Assembly: GCA_014728295.1 (NCBI GenBank)
Contig: WJLW01000042.1
Span: 1 to 61,188 of the forward strand
Direction of reading: 5' to 3'
DNA from: Chitinivibrionales bacterium
Lineage (GTDB): Bacteria > Fibrobacterota > Chitinivibrionia > Chitinivibrionales > WJKA01
Length of the DNA stretch: 61,188 nucleotides
Both the position numbers and the translations under genes were made by a program. The notes under the pieces were generated by a model, which saw nothing but the letters and a program-made list of their open reading frames with translations, was not told the DNA's origin and ran no database searches. Positions 32,690 to 41,150 of the stretch are shown one piece after another. The first letter of the stretch is position 1. Each line of letters opens with the position of its first letter.

Positions 32690-34608
32690 TCAGACTCCCA
32701 TTGGTGAAAAAATCTGACCTGCAAACCGAAAATAACGCTGCGCCAATGCGTCTTGCGTATGCGTCCGAAGGGGATTTTCATGGAACAATATGGTGCGAAT
32801 GCAAGGTTGTGTTCGACATATAAATCATAGTCTACCTGCACTAAATGGTACCACCAGTCATTGTCAAATGTGTGCGTTTCTTTTATTGCGGTGGATGTAT
32901 TATGCACGTTTTCCAGGACAAGGTCTTCCCACTGGTATCCGAGCGCGTAAACAGCATTGACGCTTTTTATGCCGAGATGAAGTCCTGCGCTTACCGACGT
33001 GTTCTTAAAAACAAGCCGCGGCTCAATTAGCTCTGCTCCGCCAGAATCAACGACAAGTGCATACTGATGATTTTCATCCAGAAAAAGGGAGTCTGTTTTT
33101 CTGTACGAAATTCCCGTCAGCCATTGTCCCAGTTCAAGATGCGCAAAAAATCCCTGCAAGAAAAGGTGGAAAGTATTGGCAAATGAAAAGCTTTCGTAAT
33201 TATTAAAAAAGGGTTGCGGCGGATCAAATTGTCCCATAAAACGGGCAAAGTGAATATTCGTAGGCGTACGTTTTTTATAGTTTACCAGGCTCAGACCGAG
33301 GATTAGGTGGTCATTGCTTATCGTATCAAAAAATTCTTTGCTTTTTTTGTGAAACAGCTCTGGTAATGCCTGGCCCGGGCACCCATTATAGATGCCGTAT
33401 TCGTCGGGGCAGCGGTCGATACTGTCTTCAAATGAGTCATTATCGCGATCGGGAATTTTTTCCAGGCGCAGATGCAGAGATACACTTGAATCGGGAAAAA
33501 CAACCACTTCCCGTTTTTGTTCGGCATATCCCTGCAACAGGCCGATTACCGTATGCTTTCCTGCCGACACGGCACCGGCGAACTGCGATCCCGCGATCAG
33601 GGAATCATCAACCAACAGCACGGCTTGTTGAGGACTGACCGTGCAGTTAAGTTCTCCGAAAGCTCTTTGCGGGACGAAATCAAACCAGCTTATCCGTCCG
33701 GCCTCAATGGTGACGGTGGTATCCAGAGGAATGTAGTGCATGCCGCTATTCCAGCTCAGAGAATAGGTCCCCGGCTCCAGGCGAATCAACGACTCTTGCG
33801 CTGTTTCTGCATTGATGTTGAAGGGAGTTGCGAGCGGATCGTGCGGCAGCATTAAAATTCCGTGGGATACATCTCCTTCGATATAGACGGTATCCGCTGA
33901 TTTTATGAGTTCAAAGGAAGCAGATGCAATATAGTCCGGCTTGACGGTAATAACTTTGCGGGCAAAATTATAATACGGCAAAAACAGCTCAACAATATGC
34001 TCTCCCGGCAGCAGACTGTCGAGCAAGGCAGGCGTTTTATATCCGGTTGGAGTTCCATTAATTACGATTTGCGCATTTCTCGGGATTGATGAAAAATGAA
34101 TAGAGCCAAACGGTGGATGAGGCTGCCCCGTCAAGCGCGCAAATCCCCTGCTTGATTTTATCCATAGCGTTTCAACCGGCGCGGCAAGATAGGAATCGGC
34201 AATATACACCGCAGCGATATCGTGTTCAGGATAGTCGGAACTGTCGGCGTATATTTTTTTTTCAAAGAAATGTCGTCCCGAATCAACAGCAAAAAAGAAA
34301 AGTTTTGTCTCGCTTGTGGTGGGCAGCCTGATAAGGCCCTTGTTGAGGCAATAGAGATCTTCGTGAATTTTGGTCCGTAATATGAGCTCATGGGGCTCTA
34401 AGGGTGTAACTGTTTCCACCAGTTGCAGGCTGTCGTTGTGGTGTGTGGTATCCGCCTGGAGCACAGCATTGCCGGTTTGCACATATTCCACAGACACGGG
34501 ACAAAATCTGCTTATTTCGTCGTGAGCATACAGCTCAAAAACAATCGCGGCAGGCGCGACACTCAGCAGCAGCAAAGCTTGCAGGCCTGAAAAGAAACCT
34601 CGTGTCAT
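32686..34608 (-). CDS. exported PEGA / thrombospondin type 3 repeat protein
   Basis: 640 residues. A signal peptide (MTRGFFSGLQALLLLSVAPAAIVF) leads into a domain of ~140 residues, then PEGA-like beta domains: GSIHFSSIPRNAQIVINGTPTGYKTPALLDSLLPGEHIVEL and later FGELNCTVSPQQAVLLVDDSLIAG, with a further PEGA-like region between. A DRDNDSFEDSIDRCPDEYGIYNGCPGQ segment (~residues 406-432) is a calcium-binding thrombospondin type 3 repeat. The C-terminal ~200 residues are rich in aromatic beta strands ending in VIFGLQVRFFHQWESE. It resembles an envelope protein with an outer-membrane beta domain. The promoter and a downstream small lipoprotein are listed separately. Confidence 0.7.
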   Translation of the reverse strand: MTRGFFSGLQALLLLSVAPAAIVFELYAHDEISRFCPVSVEYVQTGNAVLQADTTHHNDSLQLVETVTPLEPHELILRTKIHEDLYCLNKGLIRLPTTSETKLFFFAVDSGRHFFEKKIYADSSDYPEHDIAAVYIADSYLAAPVETLWIKSSRGFARLTGQPHPPFGSIHFSSIPRNAQIVINGTPTGYKTPALLDSLLPGEHIVELFLPYYNFARKVITVKPDYIASASFELIKSADTVYIEGDVSHGILMLPHDPLATPFNINAETAQESLIRLEPGTYSLSWNSGMHYIPLDTTVTIEAGRISWFDFVPQRAFGELNCTVSPQQAVLLVDDSLIAGSQFAGAVSAGKHTVIGLLQGYAEQKREVVVFPDSSVSLHLRLEKIPDRDNDSFEDSIDRCPDEYGIYNGCPGQALPELFHKKSKEFFDTISNDHLILGLSLVNYKKRTPTNIHFARFMGQFDPPQPFFNNYESFSFANTFHLFLQGFFAHLELGQWLTGISYRKTDSLFLDENHQYALVVDSGGAELIEPRLVFKNTSVSAGLHLGIKSVNAVYALGYQWEDLVLENVHNTSTAIKETHTFDNDWWYHLVQVDYDLYVEHNLAFAPYCSMKIPFGRIRKTHWRSVIFGLQVRFFHQWESE

Positions 34609-34617
34609 AATCTTATC

Positions 34618-34646
34618 ATAGTATATATCATTGTTTTACTTGGCAA
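34618..34646 (-). promoter_or_regulatory. sigma70-type promoter for the PEGA/TSP3 gene
   Basis: TTGCCA (34646-34641) and TACTAT (34623-34618) are separated by 17 bases, just upstream of the ATG at 34608. The short distance means the mRNA is nearly leaderless. The other side of the 148-base spacer carries the glmS ribosome site AGGAG. Confidence 0.5.
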
Positions 34647-34756
34647 CATCTAATAAATATGCTTTATGCTGGCATAAATACTTTTGCAATCGATCCTTAA
34701 GAGTTTATTTTTAAGCTGAGCATAACCGATATTTTGTCCAACAGGAGAACCATTAT

Positions 34757-36586
34757 ATGTGCGGTATCGTTGGCTATATAGGCGACAAAGATGCGTATCC
34801 TATTCTTATTGAAGGACTTATTGCACTTGAGTACCGGGGATATGACAGCGCCGGCATTGCCCTGGTGAATGAATCTGCACTTACGGTGTTTAAGGACAAA
34901 GGCAAGGTTGACCACCTGCGCACCCAAATGGAGACTCAGACAAAACTCGGCACGCTGGGTATATCGCATACGCGCTGGGCAACGCACGGCGCGCCGTCCT
35001 ACAAAAATGCTCATCCCCACACCAACGGAAACGACAGCCTTGCGGTGGTTCATAACGGCATTATCGAAAATTTCGAAATATTGCGCGAAAAGTTAAAAAA
35101 AGAGGGCATAACGTTTAAATCGGAAACCGACAGTGAAGTTATCGCTCACCTGGTCGGAAAATATCTCACCAACGGCAATCTCGGGGCTGCGGTTCGGCGG
35201 GCATTGCAGGATATCGAAGGCACCTTTGGTATTGGCGTCATTTCCCGGGATAATCCGGATGTGCTCATCGGCGCCCGGAGAGGTTCGCCTCTGGTTGTCG
35301 GTATTGGTGAAAAGGAATTTTTTCTGGCGTCCGACGCTTCTGCTATCGTCAGGCATACCAAAAAAGTCATCTATCTTAACGACAACAACCTGATTGAGCT
35401 TGCGCGCGGCGGGTATCGCACGACGACCCTCGACAACCGGAAAATTTCGCATAAAATCCATAATCTTGAATTCGACGCCGATTCTCTTGCCAAAGGCGGC
35501 TATGATCATTTCATGCTCAAGGAGATCATGGAACAGACCAATACCATAAAAAACGCCATGCGCGGGAGGGTGCTGTGCGATGAAGGCACGGCGCGTCTTG
35601 ACGGACTCAACCTCGTGCTGCAAGAGCTGCGGCAAATCAATCGCATTATTTTCGTTGCCTGCGGAACCTCCTGGCATGCTGCGCTGGTGGGAGAATACAT
35701 GCTCGAGGAGCTGGCCGGCATCTCGGTCGAGGTTGAGTACGCATCCGAGTTCAGGTACCGCAATCCGATTATTGATCCACATACACTGGTGTTTGTCATC
35801 AGCCAGTCGGGAGAAACAGCCGACACCCTGGCCGCCATGCGTGAGGCTCAGCGCAAGGGAGCAACCGTGCTGGGTATCTGCAATGTTGTTGGCTCATCCA
35901 TTGCGCGCGACACACACGGTGGCGTCTATTTGCATGCCGGACCCGAAATCGGCGTTGCCTCGACGAAAGCGTTTACTTCTCAACTGACCGTTATTTCCCT
36001 GTTGACGCTGCTGCTAGGCAGAATGCGGCGTCTTTCGCATGATGATGGCGTTACCATTGCCGGGGCATTGGAGGCCGTGCCCCGCCAGGTGGCGAAAATC
36101 TTCAAACAAAATGATGAAATAAAAACAATTGCCCACATCTATGCTCCGCACAATAACTTTCTTTATCTGGGCCGCTCCTACAATTTTCCGGTTGCGCTCG
36201 AAGGTGCGCTCAAGCTCAAAGAAATATCCTACATTCATGCCGAAGGCTATCCCGCGGCAGAAATGAAACACGGCCCGATTGCTCTAATTGATAAAGACAT
36301 GCCATCGGTGGTGATTGCTTTGCGTGACAGCGTCTATGACAAGGTTATCAGCAACATACAGGAAGTGCGCGCCCGGGGCGGTAAAATAATCGCCATTGCC
36401 ACCGAGAAGGATAAAGAAATCCAGAAGCATGCCCACCATGTCATCTATGTTCCGAAAACCATACCCATGCTCAGTCCATTGCTTTCGGTTATTCCGCTGC
36501 AATTGCTGGCCTATCATATTGCCGCAATCAGGGGATGTGAAATCGATCAACCGCGCAACCTGGCAAAAAGTGTGACCGTCGAATAG
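34757..36586 (+). CDS. glmS: glutamine--fructose-6-phosphate aminotransferase (isomerizing)
   Basis: 609 residues. Cys2 of MCGIVGYIG is the glutaminase nucleophile. The N-terminal domain has ALEYRGYDSAGIAL, SHTRWATHG and VVHNGIIENF. Two SIS domains follow, with VACGTSWHAAL, SQSGETADTL and AEGYPAAEMKHGPIALI; the C-terminus is PRNLAKSVTVE. It makes glucosamine-6-phosphate, the first step of UDP-GlcNAc synthesis for peptidoglycan and lipopolysaccharide. The ATG follows AGGAG. No glmS ribozyme is seen in the 148-base upstream gap. Confidence 0.97.
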   Translation: MCGIVGYIGDKDAYPILIEGLIALEYRGYDSAGIALVNESALTVFKDKGKVDHLRTQMETQTKLGTLGISHTRWATHGAPSYKNAHPHTNGNDSLAVVHNGIIENFEILREKLKKEGITFKSETDSEVIAHLVGKYLTNGNLGAAVRRALQDIEGTFGIGVISRDNPDVLIGARRGSPLVVGIGEKEFFLASDASAIVRHTKKVIYLNDNNLIELARGGYRTTTLDNRKISHKIHNLEFDADSLAKGGYDHFMLKEIMEQTNTIKNAMRGRVLCDEGTARLDGLNLVLQELRQINRIIFVACGTSWHAALVGEYMLEELAGISVEVEYASEFRYRNPIIDPHTLVFVISQSGETADTLAAMREAQRKGATVLGICNVVGSSIARDTHGGVYLHAGPEIGVASTKAFTSQLTVISLLTLLLGRMRRLSHDDGVTIAGALEAVPRQVAKIFKQNDEIKTIAHIYAPHNNFLYLGRSYNFPVALEGALKLKEISYIHAEGYPAAEMKHGPIALIDKDMPSVVIALRDSVYDKVISNIQEVRARGGKIIAIATEKDKEIQKHAHHVIYVPKTIPMLSPLLSVIPLQLLAYHIAAIRGCEIDQPRNLAKSVTVE

Positions 36587-36601
36587 GATTAACGCACAGC
36601 C

Positions 36602-37399
36602 ATGAAAACAGAATACGCCGTTAAGCTGGAGCTTTTTGAAGGTCCGCTGGATCTGCTGCTCTTTCTTGTTAACAAAGCCGAAGTTGCCATAACCAAGATA
36701 AATGTTTCGGATATAACCGGACAATACCTTGAGTATCTTGATTTGATGCGCGATCTCAATATCGATGTCGCCGGGGAATACCTGCATATGGCGGCGGTAT
36801 TGATCAGGCTCAAAGCCCGCGAGCTGCTTCCTTCCACAACCCAAGAGGCGGATGAGGCGACCGATGATGACATCTATACCAGAGAGCAACTTATCGCTAA
36901 ATTGCTCGAGTACAAAAAATTCAAAGAGGCCGCCGAATCGCTGAAAGTCTACGAATCGGAACAATTCGGTTCGTTCGGCAGGGGACAAAATTACCAGCCC
37001 GACCCTGACTATTCGCAGGATAATGAAACGCTGGTAGGCAATGTGTCGATATTTGATCTTATCACGGCTTTCAAGCGCGTCCTCGAACGCCACAACGAAG
37101 AGGATGTGGCAGAAGTCTACCAGCATGTGGTTGAATCGGAAAATGCGCGTATCGACGATCGCATCGAGTACATTTTGGGGGCGCTCGTTGACAAAAAAGA
37201 AGTACGCTTCGAGGAGCTTTTTCAAGACCGCATGCATCGTTTGGTGCTTGTTGTGACCTTTATGGCCCTGCTTGAGCTTGTCAAGATGCAGGAAATTTCT
37301 TTTCGGCAGGAAGAGCGGTTTGGTGCAATTTTTGTAACAAAAACAGCGCCGCCCGTGCAGGGCGGCGGGCTTGCGCTGCATGATCCCGACGATGATTAA
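36602..37399 (+). CDS. scpA: segregation and condensation protein A
   Basis: 265 residues. It starts YAVKLELFEGPLDLLLFLVNKAEV, the ScpA (kleisin) N-terminal motif that binds the SMC neck, followed by YLEYLDLMRDLNIDVAGEYLHMAAVLIRLKARELLP. The C-terminal winged helix ends in VTFMALLELVKMQEISFRQEERFGAI. The kleisin bridges SMC heads and binds ScpB, which follows 27 bases later. SMC itself is not in this window. Confidence 0.95.
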   Translation: MKTEYAVKLELFEGPLDLLLFLVNKAEVAITKINVSDITGQYLEYLDLMRDLNIDVAGEYLHMAAVLIRLKARELLPSTTQEADEATDDDIYTREQLIAKLLEYKKFKEAAESLKVYESEQFGSFGRGQNYQPDPDYSQDNETLVGNVSIFDLITAFKRVLERHNEEDVAEVYQHVVESENARIDDRIEYILGALVDKKEVRFEELFQDRMHRLVLVVTFMALLELVKMQEISFRQEERFGAIFVTKTAPPVQGGGLALHDPDDD

Positions 37400-37426
37400 C
37401 CACGCATAGCATTAGATAAGGTAATC

Positions 37427-38212
37427 TTGCCCGACATGCCCGAATCCAACGGTGCGCAACAACGTACTCACAAAAAGCCCATGAGTGAATCCCTGCAGGT
37501 GCTGGAATCGCTGCTTTTTGCCTCCGAGGAGATTCTTCCCCCCGCTCGGCTCAGAGATATTATGCCCGACAGACCCGACGCCCATGCTATTCGCAAAATG
37601 GTCGAATCTATAAACCAGCGCCTGCAGCAGGAGCGTCATCCTTTTGAAATAGTTGAGGTTGCCGGTGGTTACCAGTTTCGGACCGTGCCCTATTTCTCCC
37701 CCTGGGTACGGCAGCTATTTAAAGAGCGTAATTTGAAAAAATTGTCGATTCAGGCTTTGGAGTGTCTTGCAATTATTGCCTACAAGCAGCCTATTACCAA
37801 AGCGGAAATCGAAGCTATTCGCGGCGTGGTGTCCGACGGGGCCATGAAAACTCTGCTCGAAAGAAGGCTGGTGACCATTACCGGGCGCAGTGAGAAAGCC
37901 GGTCGACCCCTGCTCTACGCGACAACCAGAGAGTTTCTCGAATATTTCGGATTGAAAAAAATCAGCGATCTTCCCCGCCTTGAGGAGTTCGAGGCAATGG
38001 CCAGAGAAAAGATGGATGAAATAGAAGATGCCGTCGGCCGGCCGTCAGGGTCCCCGGAGAGTTCCGAGCAGGACGCAGCAGCTTCGGCCGACGAAGCCGG
38101 CACTACCGGCAGCTTGTCCGGCGAGCAAACCGACGCTCAGCCTCAGTCCGGTTTAAAAGTTGCCGGCGCTGACAGTCGTGAAGAGAAACCCGATCCCGAC
38201 CACACCAACTAA
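37427..38212 (+). CDS. scpB: segregation and condensation protein B
   Basis: 261 residues if it starts at the TTG at 37427 (TAAGG site upstream) or 258 from the ATG at 37436. The winged-helix core has LQVLESLLFASEEIL, SIQALECLAIIAYKQPITKAEIEAIRGVVSDGAMKTLLERRLV and GRPLLYATTREFLEYFGLKKISDLP. About 60 low-complexity residues rich in Gly, Ser, Asp and Glu form a C-terminal tail absent in the short form. It regulates the SMC-ScpA complex. The gene ends a few bases before mutS. Confidence 0.93.
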   Translation: MPDMPESNGAQQRTHKKPMSESLQVLESLLFASEEILPPARLRDIMPDRPDAHAIRKMVESINQRLQQERHPFEIVEVAGGYQFRTVPYFSPWVRQLFKERNLKKLSIQALECLAIIAYKQPITKAEIEAIRGVVSDGAMKTLLERRLVTITGRSEKAGRPLLYATTREFLEYFGLKKISDLPRLEEFEAMAREKMDEIEDAVGRPSGSPESSEQDAAASADEAGTTGSLSGEQTDAQPQSGLKVAGADSREEKPDPDHTN

Positions 38213-38228
38213 CCCTATCAGGCGACCG

Positions 38229-40910
38229 ATGTCATCCTCACCGGAAAATCCCCCGTCCGAAAAGCTGACACCCATGATGCGGCAGTACCTGGAGATTAAA
38301 AACCGCAATAAAAATACGGTTTTACTCTACCGCATGGGCGATTTTTTTGAAATGTTCAATGAGGATGCCAAAATTGCGGCGCAGGTACTCGGATTGACCT
38401 TGACCAGTCGCAATCATGGGGCAAAAGAGCAAACGCCATTGGCCGGGTTCCCGCACCATGCGCTTGACCGATATGCCAATCGCCTGGTAAAGGCCGGCTA
38501 TAAGATTGCCATTTGTGAACAAACCGAAGATCCCAAAAAGGCAAAGGGCATTGTCAAACGCGACATCGTCGAAATAATAACGGCCGGTACAGCAACCGAG
38601 GAACAATTTATCGATGAGACAAGCAATAACTACATTCTGGGGTTGTTGAGTGAAAATGGCAATGCCGGACTGGCGATTTGCGATTTGTCCACCGGCGAAT
38701 TTCTCGTTGAAGAGTTGGCCGACGCCAAACTGGAAGAAGAGCTGGTGCGGATCGATCCAAGTGAAATTCTGATTGCGGATGCCGATGATAATCCTGTCAG
38801 AAGCAATCTCGCCGGCCTCCTCAATCGGCCGGTCGTATCGGAATTCGATGCATGGAAATTTGATTATGATCATGCCGCACAGGCCTTATGTGAACATTTT
38901 CAGATTGCCTCGCTGCAGGGCAAGGGCCTTGAGAGCTATACCCATGGCGTACAGGCGGCGGGTGCTCTGTTGCTGTATCTGAAGGAGCAGAAAAAAAACG
39001 ACCTGCGCAACATATCGGACATAACGTTGCGACAGTTGAGCAATTATGCAGAGCTCAACCCTTCTTCCATTCGCAACCTTGAACTGCTCAAGCCGCTGCA
39101 TGCCGAGGACAGCGGCGGCACGCTGGTATCGGTGCTTGACAAAACCAACAGCGCTATGGGCGCCAGACTCCTGAAACGATGGATAACGCATCCTCTGCAG
39201 ACAATTGGGGAGATTGAGGCGCGTCTTGATTGCGTTGCGTTCTTGAAATCGGACCTGTTTGCCCGCGGTGAAGCGTCTATGCAGCTTAAAAGCGTTGCCG
39301 ATGTTGAGCGACTGATCAGCCGGGTAATGTTCGAACGCGCCAACGGACGCGACCTTATCGCCTTAAAGAATTCTCTGCAGGCCTTTCCCCGCCTGATAAA
39401 AACCCTTTCTTCCTGTGAGCTGGAAAACATACAATCTATTGTCACCACGCTCTATGGTTTTGACGATCTTATTGAGGTAATAGAAAAGACCCTGGTCGAC
39501 AGCCCGCCCTTGTCCGTAAGAGAAGGCGGTCTTATCCGCCAGGGTGTCTCGAAAGACCTTGACGAATACAAAGACGCAGCCGTCAACGGCAAACAGTGGA
39601 TCGCCCGCCTGCAGGAAACAGAACGCCGCCGCACCGGGATTGCAAGCCTCAAGGTCGGCTATAATAAGGTATTCGGTTATTATATCGAAGTATCAAAAGC
39701 AAACATCGATGCGGTACCGGCCGAATATATCCGCAAACAGACCCTGGTAAACGGTGAACGCTATATTACACCCGATCTCAAAGAAGTCGAAGATAAAATC
39801 ATGGGAGCGCAGGACAAACTTTCCGCAATCGAATATGAGCTGTTCGTTGACTTACGCAAACAGGTAGCTCTGCGATGCACGGCCATTCAAAAGGCTGCCG
39901 ACGGTATTGCCGAACTGGATGTGTATCTTTCCTTTGCCAAAGTCGCAGCAGATAACCGCTACTGCCGGCCCGAGCTCAGCGACGGTCTGGAGATCGACAT
40001 CAAGGACGGGCGCCATCCGGTAGTAGAAGTGCTGCAAAGTGGTGAGGAGTTTGTTCCCAATGACGTGCATCTCAATCACGATGAAGCTCAGATCATTCTA
40101 ATCACCGGACCCAACATGGCGGGTAAATCAACCTATCTGCGGCAGAATGCACTTATCGTACTCATGGCACAGATCGGCTGTTTTGTTCCCGCAAGCTTTG
40201 CCGGGATCGGCATTGTTGATAAATTTTTCACCCGCGTGGGCGCTTCGGACAGACTGGTGCGCGGACAGAGCACGTTTCTGGTGGAAATGATCGAAGTAGC
40301 CAACATTCTCAATAATGCAACCGACCGCAGTCTGGTGCTGCTCGACGAGGTTGGTCGCGGAACGTCAACCTTCGACGGTATCAGCATAGCATGGGCGGTT
40401 GCCGAATACCTGCACGAATCACACAATCGCCGCGCACGCACGCTGTTTGCAACGCACTACCACGAGCTTACCGAACTCGAGCTGCTATTCGCGCGCATCA
40501 AAAACATGCATGTCAAAGTCAAAGAGTGGAATGACCAAATAATCTTTTTGCGCAAGATAGACGAGGGCAGTTGTGATCACTCCTACGGCATTCAGGTTGC
40601 TCGTCTGGCGGGCGTACCAAAAAAGTTGATTATTCGTGCCAAAGAAATCCTGGCCAATCTTGAAGAGATGGAATTAACCCCCGACAAAAAGCCCGCCCTG
40701 GCCCGTCATGATGGAAAATATCCTCATACACTCACTAATGATGCGGTACAGACCGACCTGTTCTTTCAGCATCAGCAATGGGCGCCGCAAGCATGCCGGG
40801 AGATAGTTGACAAGCTGTATCGCATCGACACCAATACCCTCACTCCTCTGCAGGCCCTCAATATCCTTCATGAATTGCATACGGCGGCATTGGAGGAAAA
40901 AAAACGTTAG
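38229..40910 (+). CDS. mutS: DNA mismatch repair protein MutS
   Basis: 893 residues from the ATG at 38229, where the family N-terminus (MSSSPENPPSEKLTPMMRQYLEIK) begins; an earlier ATG in frame would overlap scpB by 53 bases. The mismatch-recognition Phe-x-Glu is in LLYRMGDFFEMFNEDA. The ATPase domain has Walker A GPNMAGKSTYLRQ, Walker B VLLDEVGRGTSTFDG, and RVGASDRLVRGQSTFLVEM. The C-terminal helix-turn-helix and dimerisation region is present. It recognises mismatches and recruits MutL, which is not in the window. Confidence 0.97.
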   Translation: MSSSPENPPSEKLTPMMRQYLEIKNRNKNTVLLYRMGDFFEMFNEDAKIAAQVLGLTLTSRNHGAKEQTPLAGFPHHALDRYANRLVKAGYKIAICEQTEDPKKAKGIVKRDIVEIITAGTATEEQFIDETSNNYILGLLSENGNAGLAICDLSTGEFLVEELADAKLEEELVRIDPSEILIADADDNPVRSNLAGLLNRPVVSEFDAWKFDYDHAAQALCEHFQIASLQGKGLESYTHGVQAAGALLLYLKEQKKNDLRNISDITLRQLSNYAELNPSSIRNLELLKPLHAEDSGGTLVSVLDKTNSAMGARLLKRWITHPLQTIGEIEARLDCVAFLKSDLFARGEASMQLKSVADVERLISRVMFERANGRDLIALKNSLQAFPRLIKTLSSCELENIQSIVTTLYGFDDLIEVIEKTLVDSPPLSVREGGLIRQGVSKDLDEYKDAAVNGKQWIARLQETERRRTGIASLKVGYNKVFGYYIEVSKANIDAVPAEYIRKQTLVNGERYITPDLKEVEDKIMGAQDKLSAIEYELFVDLRKQVALRCTAIQKAADGIAELDVYLSFAKVAADNRYCRPELSDGLEIDIKDGRHPVVEVLQSGEEFVPNDVHLNHDEAQIILITGPNMAGKSTYLRQNALIVLMAQIGCFVPASFAGIGIVDKFFTRVGASDRLVRGQSTFLVEMIEVANILNNATDRSLVLLDEVGRGTSTFDGISIAWAVAEYLHESHNRRARTLFATHYHELTELELLFARIKNMHVKVKEWNDQIIFLRKIDEGSCDHSYGIQVARLAGVPKKLIIRAKEILANLEEMELTPDKKPALARHDGKYPHTLTNDAVQTDLFFQHQQWAPQACREIVDKLYRIDTNTLTPLQALNILHELHTAALEEKKR

Positions 40911-41150
40911 TTTTTTATTAGTCCTTTGAAAATCATTGACTTTTTATTATTTATATACCGCATTCCATTTGTCGTTGATGCACAATTTCAGTGTATCGTG
41001 ATTGCTCTTTGGCCGCCGAAAACGGTTAATTTCTTTACTATTTCTTGGGCGTGTCCGCGGGCATATCGTATATTCTGCGTCGTGATTTAAGCAGGTTAAA
41101 TTCATTTTTTACCCACATTTTTAAAATTTTCAACAGGGGAGGCTTGTTCT
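40911..41150. other. mutS to DUF2341 gene spacer
   Basis: 240 bases that are AT-rich at both ends. No gene, hairpin terminator or convincing promoter is visible; a TTGACT at about 40941 has no -10 at the proper distance. GGGGAGG before the ATG at 41151 is a strong ribosome site. Confidence 0.4.

Noticed and set aside
34609..34756. glmS ribozyme upstream of glmS
   Set aside because: The spacer is too short to hold the ~150-nt ribozyme together with the divergent promoter, and no GCGCC cleavage-site core with pseudoknot is visible.
35093..35782. 229-codon minus-strand frame inside glmS
   Set aside because: glmS is intact on the plus strand; the frame is antisense noise.
36284..37381. 365-codon minus-strand frame over glmS and scpA
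   Set aside because: Both plus-strand genes are complete and well supported; the long frame results from their codon composition.
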